A DNA stretch of 64,000 nt from Scytonema sp. UIC 10036 (GCF_009725235.1 NZ_WJFC01000050.1:1-64000), one strand, 5' to 3'; shown: positions 37,901 through 45,519, counted from the stretch's first letter. The notes: generated by a model not told the origin, from the sequence alone. A program made the numbers and translations.

Positions 37901-38385
37901 TTTTTGGTTGGAAAATTTTCATCCAATGCTCTTTTAATAAATTTTCGGAATTCTGGCTCAATCTCTTCCCGAATTTCTGTTTCAAAAGTAGATTTGATAG
38001 ATTTGGAAATTTGGCTATTTTTGCAGATTTCTATATAAGATTTTAAGCGCAAATAAATTTCTGTCTTAAATTGGTCTGGAATTTCATCATCAACGGCAAG
38101 CAAATTATTGATAATACTTTCAGAATTAGAATTAATAAAAAGAACATATTCTTCAAATTCATCTTGATTGCCATCGGCAATAAAATACTTTTTTAGCTCT
38201 TCAACTGGCAAATTTTTCTTAAGATTTGTAATAAAAATAATTTTTCTTTTTTGAGCAGCAAATTCTTTGTAATTAGAATATAGAAATTTTATGACGTTGT
38301 AGGTTTTTCCAAAACCAGTCGGCATACTTAGGAGAAGGAGTCCAGAATGAGATTGTGTACAGTGTTCGTTTAATATTTCTTCCAT
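34948..38385 (-). CDS. Superfamily 2 helicase with C-terminal nuclease-like domain
   Basis: A 1,145-residue protein. P-loop MPTGFGKT sits almost at the N-terminus (about 21-28), Walker B is IFIDEFD (about 230), and late helicase motifs are SSYQTSGVGQNLQF (about 695) and QAIGRICRT (about 822). A long insertion between the RecA-like lobes is helical. At about 1,025-1,070 a nuclease-like signature appears: GALGEVCGKHIFVKLL, then FDFKTDEKIYVDFKFWN, a D/ExK-type pattern with Asp in place of Glu. The start is supported by AAGGG upstream. The layout resembles DinG/Cas3-like helicases of defence islands but matches none I can name. Confidence 0.8.
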   Translation of the reverse strand: MEEILNEHCTQSHSGLLLLSMPTGFGKTYNVIKFLYSNYKEFAAQKRKIIFITNLKKNLPVEELKKYFIADGNQDEFEEYVLFINSNSESIINNLLAVDDEIPDQFKTEIYLRLKSYIEICKNSQISKSIKSTFETEIREEIEPEFRKFIKRALDENFPTKKDRLSAIKSHQQYQWIGKLYPAVFTDEKTVLFLSIDKFIAKNTTLVEPSYYCYERLINKSLIFIDEFDTTKEAVLNNIIKSGLRHRVDLLDLFLNIHNHLMQNECPEGLLKESKWRKQKSSGKNWLSLREQIESFREKANYIFNTYKLQHTCKSHEDFSTNKRNFLFYDYQFHNVLDRHKRIEIIEDSRNRTNWIKAFDAATKKTGVDIHSLLRDIAGFLTYFQTGIGYLAENYRHLKDEDDSIQEAFPLESAVKTVLNHFRLDSKDIEFLTSNIIEGDLPYGLPADKGTIQRQGFYDTGFRYHDIVDSDEHDTLSKIYMFNFSRTPESFLAGVCSKAMVVGISATAGLYTNIGNYDLEYLKSRLGDSFIRLKEDALVKLKNTYSEATQGYNQVVIETKFIGTDSQKEAIKQLEGLLRDKAAANHLWNTLQHRIKNDKQYIEFLFCRYLKVLTVWKYFLDNSDCHGFLCLFSKLPKRKDSEFDLDILYEYAELLLEDKKDIIPDGVSDTMVVLSGDKFDENKAQLLNDLKDNKRRFILSSYQTSGVGQNLQFPIPSSIQPIHINGFSKHPDMDINGIYLDNPTNLLVNISSDTLENDSFIKYIFQLEFLVENGAISPSTFKSKLDEAFKRYVGRISQVKKDFISLYNTTAYSRYLNKVIIQAIGRICRTNMKSSKIHILADTSIRKHLTQFSLPEDVIPVREYTALLESVNHSTNQSEDLIELQNRASNRSNQTSAYIRRQLNTPWTPQSVKAWQELREQVLRQPAIAKESECNPNWNSIYLKLPKAAYSYLYSEEYDYRDIEVFFSEEYSKKEVKEVSKRTARLSDLMRIDILHELFIDSGWATTFPESELMLTPPMFNNIYKGALGEVCGKHIFVKLLNIDLLELEVDEFERFDFKTDEKIYVDFKFWNDRVAIQADELIDKIREKMAAVGAERVFIINILGTSNTDFRPTISSDQKIVEVPYLCKNDKVDDKALEFILKEF

Positions 38386-38624
38386 ATCCCTTATAACTAA
38401 TTTAGTAGAATTTAAATTTAAGATGATTATCTCAATAATTAATTGATGAAATCAAAAGCCTCACCGTCACATTTGAAAAATTTTATTTGTGCAATGAGTA
38501 GAAATAGTCAAAAAGTAACGAAAATTAACTTTTCCAAAAGTGTTCGCGCCTAAAATCGCAAACAAAGCCGTTTGGTGAATTGCTGTTACCCAAACAAGAA
38601 AAACAGTGCCGTGATTACAGAAGG
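38386..38624. other. Spacer upstream of the helicase gene
   Basis: No gene was found. The AT-rich first 100 bases should contain the helicase operon promoter. Confidence 0.45.
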
Positions 38625-38856
38625 TCAGTAGATCGCAAAGTTTTTTAGAACCCTTGCCACATGGTCATTTCAACAAAACACCCAGACACCAAAAAAGAAC
38701 CGATTAATCAGCGTCTTGGCGGCAGTTAGTTACAAGCATTGCGATGCGGAAGCCGCCACTACGTGAACGCCGTTAAACGAACGCTGTTTCCCCCTGAATC
38801 CCGATGGCTGGAACCCTCATTTTTACGTCACCTTCCGAAAGTTTGCGATCTACTGA
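38625..38856. repeat. Miniature element with 15-bp terminal inverted repeats
   Basis: TCAGTAGATCGCAAA at 38625-38639 is repeated exactly in inverse at 38842-38856, with AGG directly outside both ends as a possible 3-bp target duplication. The 232-bp interior has no gene and contains the 30-bp dispersed repeat at 38741. This fits a non-autonomous MITE. Confidence 0.55.
38741..38770 (+). repeat. Small dispersed repeat, 30 bp, copy 1
   Basis: The 30 bases beginning GCGATGCGGAAGCCGCC and ending ACTACGTGAACGC recur exactly, in reverse complement, at 58505-58534, where they break a RecD2-like gene. The length, GCG ends and behaviour fit the small dispersed repeats known from Nostocales genomes. 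Confidence 0.85.
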
Positions 38857-38951
38857 AGGTGGCTAAAACACGCTTTCAAGCGAGACTACAGGGTTTGGTG
38901 GGTTGATGATAAGTTCAAAGAAACTTACAGAATAATAGCGTCACCTTTTCA

Positions 38952-39395
38952 ATGGGCAGAAGGCGCAGTATTCAGTACCGATCTAACGAGAGCGTTATAA
39001 CCGACAGATGTATATACGCTAATTTAAGGATGCATTTGTCTGACCCTGATGGCAGCAGCAAAGAAATTGCATTTCACCATATGAAACGCGAATTTGGCGA
39101 TTCTTTGAACAACGCTTAAAAATTGCACTCATATGAAATGCTGCTTAAAGTCTGGGACAAGTTTCTTGAAGTTTCAAGCGCTGCATCGCGTGCGATACTT
39201 GAACAATTCGTGTCGCATATTGATATCGTAGGCGAAGAATTGCTTGTCACAACGACTGCACAACCAAAGATGTATCAAAATCTGATATTGCCTAAGATTA
39301 AAGCGTCAAAGCCAAGATTGCAAAATCTTGTGTTGCAGTACGGGTACTGGGTTGATGCTGTGAGCTGCAATACTAAATTAGGTATGTTCAAATAA
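38952..39395 (+). pseudogene. Unknown gene split by an in-frame TAA
   Basis: A 55-codon ORF from the ATG at 38952 (MGRRRSIQYRSNESVITDRC, ending HHMKREFGDSLNNA) stops at TAA 39117. The same frame reopens at once and runs to 39395 (YEMLLKVWDKFLEVSSAASR, ending VSCNTKLGMFK). The composition is similar on both sides, so this looks like one gene of about 147 codons interrupted by a nonsense codon, or two overlapping small genes. I do not recognise either half. Confidence 0.4.
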
Positions 39396-39444
39396 AGACA
39401 ATGTGTACAATGTTAGATACCCCCTGCTTGGGAGCATCTAATTT

Positions 39445-39837
39445 TCAGACTGCAATATTAATTTGATTTGTGGAAAGTGCGACCTCCATTTCAGCAATAG
39501 TCATGTGTCTTTTACGATTAGTTTTAGGGTTAACACTTGTGTAATACCAGTCTATACCTGCCTTATCGCATAGTTTTCGCAATTGTGCATTTTTGGACTT
39601 TGGTAAGGGTTTGACTGGTTGTATGTTGCTTTCAGGTAGTAGATTTGGTTGAAATTCGTGCTGGTTTTTTGACTTGATTTCTAGTTCGACTGTTGATTTT
39701 TGAGGTTGCAAATGAGCCGACACATGATTGATAAATGCCACTTGCATTTCTAACACGAACGCCAGGATGAACAAACACGAAAATCCGTAGATAAGAATGT
39801 AGAGTAAAGCGTCAATAACTTTGAATGTAGTTTCCAT
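39445..39837 (-). CDS. Small membrane-anchored protein with Rho-N/SAP-like C-terminus
   Basis: About 130 residues from METTFKVIDALL (ATG 39837). One transmembrane helix (ALLYILIYGFSCLFILAFVL) is followed by a polar linker. The C-terminal motif (LRKLCDKAGIDWYYTSVNPK, then HMTIAEMEVALS) looks like a short helix-extended-helix DNA- or RNA-binding domain of the SAP/Rho-N/HeH type. No partner gene is evident. Phage- or plasmid-derived small proteins surround it. Confidence 0.5.
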   Translation of the reverse strand: METTFKVIDALLYILIYGFSCLFILAFVLEMQVAFINHVSAHLQPQKSTVELEIKSKNQHEFQPNLLPESNIQPVKPLPKSKNAQLRKLCDKAGIDWYYTSVNPKTNRKRHMTIAEMEVALSTNQINIAV

Positions 39838-40164
39838 ATTTTTGTTGCTCTTGTGAAGCGAATTGAGCAATTATTTCTATGGCTTTTTGCGTAGCTAGTG
39901 CGGTTGTTTATATAATGAACGAGGTTTTTCATCTCGCAGTGTTAGCAATCTTTTTCAATGTTACTGGTTTGAAATAGGATTTTTTATAAAAATTTGACTA
40001 CAGTTTTTATATTATCGACTAACTGTGCAATTTCATCTAAAATGGCTTTCCAGCCTTAGACTACACCCCAGAAGCCGCCATTAGTATTTTGGATTTCGTT
40101 CATGATATCCTTTGTAAGTAGGAAAGTCGGTTAAGCTTTGATGAATTTAATTTGATGATTTATC
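39838..40164. other. AT-rich spacer without a gene
   Basis: Nothing coding was recognised. The left part should contain the start signals of the small membrane protein. Confidence 0.45.
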
Positions 40165-40200
40165 TGTAAAAAAGATAAAGAGAGGATATCCCCTCTCTTT
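40165..40200 (-). terminator. Rho-independent terminator of the Gp157-like gene
   Basis: Read on the minus strand, AAAGAGAGG and CCTCTCTTT form perfect 9-bp arms (40192-40200 and 40177-40185) followed by a T-rich tract. It lies 8 bp after the stop codon of the Gp157-like gene. Confidence 0.75.
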
Positions 40201-40207
40201 TCAATAT

Positions 40208-40795
40208 TTACTTTTTACTCCTCTTGGTGGATTTCACCTTGAATCTAACCTGCTTCCCGACTGTAATTTCAGCAATATTGCTAACATCCTTGCCTGCCTT
40301 ATAAGCCTCCAAAATCGCTTTATTATCGGCTTTGTAGTGGATACTTCTAAACTCTGAAGGAAAATCTTCATCATTTACCTCAACCAGCAATGCAGCTACC
40401 TTGGGTGGATTATCCCTAATTTCGATTTCTCTCTCCTTCCCAATATTTCTCTCTGAGATTAACCCAATTTCATACTGATGAATGAGACTGCGCTTAATTT
40501 GTTCAAGCTGGGTTTTGCGCCGAGAGATTATCTTATCGTAAAGTTCAACTGTCCGTGCTTTTCTATCCTCCCAATTTTCCAAATCGAGGTTTAATTGGTC
40601 AAACACCCACGCGATAGCATCGATTTTAGCTTCAATTCCATCTTGGATGGAGACTATCTGCTGTAGAAGTTCTTCTACCTTACCCTCTTCCCCTGACTCT
40701 GTGGCTTCCTCAATTTGAGACCAGAGTTTAGCAGCATCGAGGGATAGTTCCCTGAGAGTGAGTTCGTTTATTTGGCTGTGAAGTGCTTGAGTCAT
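40208..40795 (-). CDS. Siphovirus Gp157-like protein
   Basis: About 195 residues from MTQALHSQIN (ATG 40795). A long helical region (KIDAIAWVFDQLNLDLENWE, then RKTQLEQIKRSLIHQYEIGL) is followed by a beta-rich part with IEIRDNPPKVAALLVEVNDE and a basic tail. This layout is that of the Gp157 family from Streptococcus phage Sfi-type genomes, which has been linked to phage resistance or replication modules; the biochemical role is unknown. It is followed by a good terminator, so it is the last gene of its transcript. Confidence 0.75.
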   Translation of the reverse strand: MTQALHSQINELTLRELSLDAAKLWSQIEEATESGEEGKVEELLQQIVSIQDGIEAKIDAIAWVFDQLNLDLENWEDRKARTVELYDKIISRRKTQLEQIKRSLIHQYEIGLISERNIGKEREIEIRDNPPKVAALLVEVNDEDFPSEFRSIHYKADNKAILEAYKAGKDVSNIAEITVGKQVRFKVKSTKRSKK

Positions 40796-40883
40796 AATTT
40801 TCCTGTAGACGAAAACCAATAGCAGTTACCTACCACTGGTTGTTGATGTAGAAAGTTGATTTTTTTGTCCCTTGAGATTGAAC

Positions 40884-41051
40884 TTAGTAGTTGTATCGCA
40901 AGTGGTAGTAGTTAGACATTTCCTCTGCCAACTCAGCCTCCAAGTCGTAGTACTCATCAGAAGTTAAAACTGCGGCATATTGCTCAACTTTTGGCATTTC
41001 TTTTACTTGAGAAAGGTTGGCTTTTGGTAAGATGGTAGTAGCAGTTTTCAT
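40884..41051 (-). CDS. 55-residue hypothetical protein
   Basis: A small ORF (MKTATTILPKANLSQVKEMP, then ending SNYYHLRYNY) with acidic, Tyr-rich composition. It lies upstream of the Gp157-like gene on the same strand and is well separated from other frames. Short proteins of this type accompany Gp157 genes on cyanobacterial plasmids, as far as I know, but I cannot name a family. Confidence 0.5.
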   Translation of the reverse strand: MKTATTILPKANLSQVKEMPKVEQYAAVLTSDEYYDLEAELAEEMSNYYHLRYNY

Positions 41052-41159
41052 GAGAACACAACTTCAATTCGATTGGTCTTGAATTGATGCGTTAGCAAAT
41101 GTTGTCATCTCAAATTTAAAGGGGAAAAGTAAACGTTATACCTTCCCCCTTTATATACT

Positions 41160-41395
41160 TTGTTGAAGAAGAATCCAGAAGCCAGAATCCAGAAGTCAGC
41201 AATCTTGAGTATGTGGATTCAAACTCCAACCAATTGTAGACACCGTGTTAACTGTCGTTATTTAAACCCCAAGACGAGTCGCCACTCGCTTAACCTTCAA
41301 CTGAATTCTGGCGACTGACACCTTCGTTCTTTTTATTCATCCATCAGTCGCACAGAATTCCATTCTAAATTCTAGCGACTGACTCCTGAATTTTT
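41160..41395. repeat. Short imperfect repeats (ATCCAGAAGCCAG and ATTCTNGCGACTGAC)
   Basis: At 41170-41200 the unit AATCCAGAAGYCAG is repeated. At 41282-41390 the unit GAATTCTGGCGACTGAC recurs with changes and in inverted form. Such blocks are typical heptameric-type intergenic repeats of filamentous cyanobacteria. The last part overlaps the end of the HNH gene. Confidence 0.5.
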
Positions 41396-41695
41396 CTGAA
41401 TTTTCAATTCAATTGACAACTGACCGGGAGAAATATTTCCTCGTCTAAATTGATGATAATAGAGATGACAAGCTGTGCATAAAGGGGCAAGGTTTTCTAT
41501 TCTATTATCAGCTGGATTTAGGTTCCAATGATGAACTTGAAGAGTGTAAGCTCTGCGTTGAGATAAAGTCATTTCAGGATTTTTTTCCCCTGGCTTTAAG
41601 CAAAGTTTACCACATTTTTGACAACGCCACCCAACCGATTCCTTAACAGCGGTGGCTATTTCCTTCCAATTAGATGGATAGCGACTGCTACTCAT
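41372..41695 (-). CDS. HNH endonuclease-like protein
   Basis: A 107-residue HNH protein. Two zinc-binding Cys pairs (WRCQKCGKLC and LAPLCTACH) flank the core LQVHHWNLNPADNRIENLAP, which contains the HH...N...H signature, completed by CHLYYHQ. Members act as free-standing nicking enzymes or as parts of phage packaging or homing systems. It probably lies in the same small phage-like cluster as the Gp157 gene. The N-terminus (RYPSNWKEIATAVKESVGW) is typical of the cyanobacterial members. Confidence 0.85.
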   Translation of the reverse strand: MSSSRYPSNWKEIATAVKESVGWRCQKCGKLCLKPGEKNPEMTLSQRRAYTLQVHHWNLNPADNRIENLAPLCTACHLYYHQFRRGNISPGQLSIELKIQKNSGVSR

Positions 41696-41902
41696 TTTAT
41701 ATCAAATTCTATACAACTTTAATGACGTTTTTTGTTATTTTACTACCACTAGGTTACTAATACTCCCTCTCCTGACACCCGCTCGGGTTCATTCAGTTAA
41801 AAAAGCTCTTAAACTATTCCTCACTTTCCTCCTTATGCTCTGACAAAATTTCTTCTTTAACAAAAAACTTTCTCTAACTAGGGTGAATTTCAGCTTAACC
41901 CC

Positions 41903-42331
41903 TTACTGAAAATTTAGCTTCCCTAAGAGAAATTCCAAACCAATTTCTTCATCAGATTTCGCCAAAAATTTTTCAATGGTCTGCTCTTTGAGTTGGTCAA
42001 CTAAAGCCAGTATGGTAGTATTTAACTCTCGAAACTTCACCAGTTGCTGCTCCAATCTCTCAATTTCAAGTTTCTGAGCAGCAGATAATTTCTCAGTTTT
42101 CCATCTTGTCAGTTGTTCTGCATAAATATGAAGAAACTCTTTTTGTTCGTTAGCAAACTTAATAACTCTTCTAATAGTATCATCATCTAAAGTATAAGAG
42201 CGTCCCTGTGCTTGTTGCAAGGTTTGATATTGTTCTTGAGTATCTGATAATCCCCCATCAATCAGCTGTGCAATGACAGGTAGCATTGCGATGGGTTGCC
42301 AGTTAGGTGTTTGGTGAAAGCGATCTGACAT
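41903..42331 (-). CDS. Helical hypothetical protein
   Basis: A 142-residue protein, mostly helical with a coiled coil (KLSAAQKLEIERLEQQLVKF). It contains TPNWQPIAMLPVIAQLIDGG at the N-terminus. I do not recognise a characterised family. The length and composition look like conserved plasmid or phage accessory proteins. It is on the same strand as the HNH and Gp157-like genes. Confidence 0.6.
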   Translation of the reverse strand: MSDRFHQTPNWQPIAMLPVIAQLIDGGLSDTQEQYQTLQQAQGRSYTLDDDTIRRVIKFANEQKEFLHIYAEQLTRWKTEKLSAAQKLEIERLEQQLVKFRELNTTILALVDQLKEQTIEKFLAKSDEEIGLEFLLGKLNFQ

Positions 42332-42579
42332 TCAACGTGTCCAAAGTGCAATTGCCTGACAATACCAAAAAGTAGTGACACCGCACAATCAAGTCATAAT
42401 TATTCATAATTGTTCGCAGCACTGCCTTAATCTATTGACCGATTGGATGATACAATCCATCCGGATAGTGCAATTTTTTAAGTCGAGCGAGTTGAGGTGA
42501 ACTGAACCTAATCCTCCAACTATCCAGAGGTTCAAGCTCTCAACCAATAGACTTGTCAGGTAATCACAAGAAAAATGGC

Positions 42580-42655
42580 TGAAAGCCTTGCTGTGAAAGG
42601 AATACAGCGTTTTTGCTATAAAAACCGTCAGAATGCTTGCTGAATAAGGCTTTCA
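42580..42655. repeat. Small 76-bp inverted-repeat element
   Basis: TGAAAGCCTT (42580-42589) and AAGGCTTTCA (42646-42655) are perfect 10-bp inverted repeats around a 56-bp interior containing GTTTTTGC...AAAAAC. It is probably a MITE or an IS end. Nothing else is visible in 42332-42711. Confidence 0.4.
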
Positions 42656-42711
42656 AGGAATTTTGGTCTGATTTCCAGACAACTCTAATAAGTAATCCTA
42701 TTGAAACAGCA

Positions 42712-42809
42712 GTCTAACGGAAAAGCTCAGTGGCGGAGGTCCGCGTTCCACACTCGCAGCCGAGCCAAAGTATGTCCGGCCCTCCGTCCACTGAAGCGCT
42801 GTGTTAGGC
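42712..42809 (-). other. attC-like integron cassette recombination site
   Basis: On the minus strand the site begins with GCCTAAC (R'', 42803-42809, RYYYAAC) and ends with GTTAGAC (R', 42712-42718, GTTRRRY). Just inside, TTCAGTGGACGGAGG pairs with CCTCCGCCACTGAG, imperfect arms that allow the folded hairpin typical of attC. The total length is 98 bp, and it lies 65 bp after the stop codon of the GC-rich monooxygenase, in the right orientation for a gene cassette. Motifs, length and position all agree; only a covariance search would settle it. Confidence 0.72.
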
Positions 42810-42873
42810 TGAGCGGTGGCGTTAGACGTGTCTCCTAGGAACTCCTAACAGAACGATCTTGGAGGCCGAGGCG

Positions 42874-43724
42874 CTACGTTGCGGTAGGCGGTCCGAACCA
42901 AGTGGTTAGCGCGTCAGCGAGCCCCAACCGAGTTGGGTCTCCCACCCAGGCCACATATCCGTCGGGTCGAATCAACACGGCGGTGGGAGCAGTGACCGCC
43001 CCGATTACCGGAAGCTCCCACGTACCGACGTACTTGGCGTCGAGCGACCGAACGCGATCTGCCCATGGAGTGATGTCGAAGCCACCGGGCTCACCTAGGT
43101 TGAGCAGCACCGGTCGGGCATCGTGCAGCAGGGTGAAGACCCGCAGCGGGCCGGTGGCGGTGACCAGGTCGAGATCGGGCATGCGGCGTCCGAGCAGCGG
43201 GTGTCCCTCGCCGAGGTCGTAATGGATGTCCAGACCAGACATCATCGCGGCGAACCGTTTGCGCGGCTCGTCCATGCTCAGCAGTTCGGTCATGGTGTCG
43301 CGGAGGGCCTGGTGACGGTCGTCGGGGCTGTTGAGCGCGACCTGTGCCATGGTGTTGTGCAACACACGGGCAGCGACCGGATGCCGTTCGGCGTGGTAGG
43401 TGTCCAGGAGGCTTGAGGGTGATGTCTTGTTGACCACCAGGGCCAGCTTCCATCCCAGGTTCACGGCGTCCTGCACGCCCGTGTTGAGGCCCTGGCCGCC
43501 CTGCGGGGGATGCACGTGGGCGGCGTCCCCGGCCAGCAGCACACGCCCGTGGCGGTAGGAGGCTGCCTGCCGCGTCATGTCGGTGAACCGGGAGATCCAG
43601 GTCGGGCTATGCACCCCGAAGTCGGTTCCGTAGGTGATGATGAGTGCCTCACCCAGATCCTGCAGGGTGGGCTCGCTGGTGTGGTCGAGGCGCTGTTCCT
43701 TCAGCACGACCCGGTACCTGATAT
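42874..43724 (-). pseudogene. FAD-dependent monooxygenase fragment (Rox/aromatic hydroxylase type), N-terminus lost
   Basis: About 283 codons, visibly GC-rich compared with all flanks. The sequence carries the second FAD-binding motif of class A flavin monooxygenases (GRVLLAGDAAHVHPPQGGQG), then LNTGVQDAVNLGWKLA, and ends with the thioredoxin-like C-terminal domain (VLIRPDGYVAWVG). It resembles rifampicin monooxygenase/polyketide hydroxylases. The first half, including the GxGxxG Rossmann motif, is missing: the frame enters the IS element at 43725, and the apparent start is IS sequence. The missing half is not found beyond the IS. It is followed by the attC-like site. Codon use and GC content suggest actinobacterial origin. 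Confidence 0.8.
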
Positions 43725-43890
43725 CTTGCACCTGTAAGGGTAACCCGCAGCTCGGCGAATAAAGAGGTAAAAGTGTAACAAAGAGAAATGAAATAGACTT
43801 AAGTACTAAGTTGTTATTAAATTATCTCATGACGTTAGCATTATTCCTGATAAATGCTTAGAGAACTATCAACCAAGCTCTTTAAATTAA

Positions 43891-44024
43891 AATGATAATC
43901 GTCGAGAGGGGGGTGAGGCGGCTCCCGTCGGGAGCCGCCTCTACCCTTATCTTTATGTTTGAAGTTGTATGTGAGGGAAGTGGTCGCCGACGGCTACCAC
44001 TTCCCTCCCTCAACGATTATCATT
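43891..44024. repeat. 134-bp element of nested hairpins
   Basis: The outer ends AATGATAATCGTCGAG (43891-43906) and CTCAACGATTATCATT (44009-44024) are inverted copies with one mismatch. Inside lie two strong hairpins: 43915-43941 (12-bp arms GAGGCGGCTCCC, loop GTC) and 43973-44007 (12-bp arms GAGGGAAGTGGT, 11-nt loop). It sits within the IS between the left end and the transposase start. The form suits a palindromic MITE or structured repeat. Confidence 0.8.
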
Positions 44025-44867
44025 CTTTGTCAAATGTTAACCTTTGTTTTGACTCAAAGCGGTTGCATTTGCAATTCTCTACCAAAATATGAGAAAAAGG
44101 GCGTTGAAATGCATATAAATCTTGCAAGAACAATGAAAAACATTCTTGCCCACGCCCAAAACTTAGTTGACACCTTACTATCACTGATGCCCTCTGTCTA
44201 CCAACAGGAAAATCTTGAAGCTATGTTTGGGTTGTTCTTGAGCGCACAAGGGTATCCTTTACCTGAACATAGTAAGAGTAAGTCAAATAGCGCCTTAAGC
44301 CGATTTCTCAATATTTACAATTGGTCAACATTAAATGTAATTCGTACTATTCGTAACCGTGTTATTCAGGAGATTTTGTCTGAGCGTCCATTGGGGCGTC
44401 AACCATTTCTACAAGTGATTATTGACCTGACCACTCTCGAAAAATCTGGAAAATTTAAGGGATTGTCAAATTTAATCCACGTCTACCATGGAAAACGCGG
44501 CTTGCATTTGGTTGTCGCGTATTTGGTTGTTGGTCGGTGGCGCGTTCCTTGGAGTTTTCGGGTCTGGAGAGGAAAAGGGACTCCTTCTCCCGCCCAGTTA
44601 GGATTGAAGTTGGTCAAATGTTTACCTAAAAAACTCACCAAGCATTTCCAAGTCATGGTTCTCGTAGATACAGCTTTTGGTAGCGTCGAGTTTCTTCATG
44701 GTGTCCGAAAGTTGAAGTACCACGTGATTGCTGGTATCGCTTGCACCCGTAAATTAACAGATGGACGCTGTATTGCTCGACTACATAAGCGCGGACAACA
44801 ACTACACCTTCACGGCTTGAAATTCCCTGTCTCCGTATCTTGGTACTACTTTAAACGTCATGATGGT

Positions 44868-44920
44868 GAAGCAGTCCTGAAGGCGGGTTTCCCGCCGTAG
44901 GGAACTGCTGAACCCGTAAG
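44868..44920. repeat. Small repeat insertion 1 in the transposase
   Basis: A 53-bp insert with GGCGGGTTTCCCGCC as an inner palindrome and GGAACTGCTGAACCCG. It is flanked by HDG and GKYEKRF codons of the transposase and shifts the frame. Its type matches small dispersed repeats of Nostocales. Confidence 0.7.
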
Positions 44921-44983
44921 GGCAAGTATGAAAAACGATTTGTTATCTCTACCAAAGCTCTCAAAGCTAGCACCATTTCTTGG

Positions 44984-45042
44984 TGAGCCAGCGCGTTGCG
45001 GGGGTTCCCCCCGTTGTAGCGACTGGCGAACCCGAAGGGTGG
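44984..45042. repeat. Small repeat insertion 2 in the transposase
   Basis: A 59-bp insert containing GCGTTGCGGGGGTTCCCCCC and GTTGTAGCGACTGGCGAACC. TGG precedes the insert and is its last triplet, a possible target duplication. It separates STISW from GKRRWQIEG and shifts the frame. Confidence 0.7.
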
Positions 45043-45387
45043 GGTAAACGTCGATGGCAGATTGAGGGTTGGTTTAAAACTGCAAAACACCGTTTTGGCT
45101 TACATCGTTTTGGGCAAGGGACTCTTTTGGGCGTCTATCGTTGGTTGGTGTTGTCCCTTATTTCTTATGTTTTAGCCCATTGGGCTTACTTATCCACGGC
45201 GATCGCGGAGCGTGTCCAAGGAGCATTCGCTTCTACTTTACCTGATTGGGGACAAGCCGGTGAAATTGCATTCCAAACTCTATTTCCACACCTGGTAGTG
45301 TTGCTTCTTTTACATAATATTCAGCGCTTGAAAGAACTAGCACTTAGTCAAGGAATTGACATTCAAATTTCCAGGTGCAAGATATGA

Positions 45388-45519
45388 GGTAATGCTAGAG
45401 AGCTTGTCATGAAGTGCCACGCAGAAATACAAAGTTCCGATTTTATTCTTGGTTTTGGAACTTGTCCTCGTTTCCCCTGGTTTTGATGCCAAAATTTCAT
45501 CAATTGTCTTGAAAGTCAA
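45388..45519 (-). other. Possible N-terminal stub cut by the IS
   Basis: A minus-strand frame from the ATG at 45519 (MTFKTIDEILASKPGETRTS) reads into the right end of the IS after about 44 codons. It could be the start of a host gene truncated by the insertion, but there is no downstream match. The rest of 45388-45628 shows nothing. Confidence 0.22.

Larger units (their letters stand above)
43725..45381 (+). mobile_element. IS4-like insertion sequence, itself interrupted
   Basis: The ends are CTTGCACCTG at 43725 and its exact inverse CAGGTGCAAG ending at 45381. ATAT lies directly outside both ends (43721-43724 and 45382-45385), a probable 4-bp target duplication, or an extension of the inverted repeats, because ATAT is self-complementary. 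The 1.66-kb element has one transposase gene broken by two inserts and a nested hairpin element between the left end and the gene. It cuts the monooxygenase gene. Confidence 0.75.
44109..45387 (+). pseudogene. IS4-like transposase, broken by two small repeats
   Basis: The ATG at 44109 (MHINLARTMKNILAHAQNLV) is preferred; the longer frame from 43959 runs through the hairpin element. The protein has an IS4-like core with VIIDLTTLEKSGKFKGLSNL and VMVLVDTAFGSVEFL (probable catalytic Asp residues). The frame is lost at 44868. The middle piece (GKYEKRFVISTKALKASTIS) is in a second frame, and the last piece (GKRRWQIEGWFKTAKHRFGL, containing the probable catalytic Glu) is in a third. Removing 44868-44920 and 44984-45042 rejoins the pieces into one sensible protein. 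The stop codon uses the first bases beyond the IS end. Confidence 0.82.

Noticed and set aside
43725..43731. Apparent GTG start of the monooxygenase
   Set aside because: These bases belong to the IS terminal repeat, so this is not the original start; the true N-terminus is missing.
43959..44108. Upstream extension of the IS transposase frame
   Set aside because: It runs through a nested hairpin element. The first family-like residues start at the ATG at 44109.
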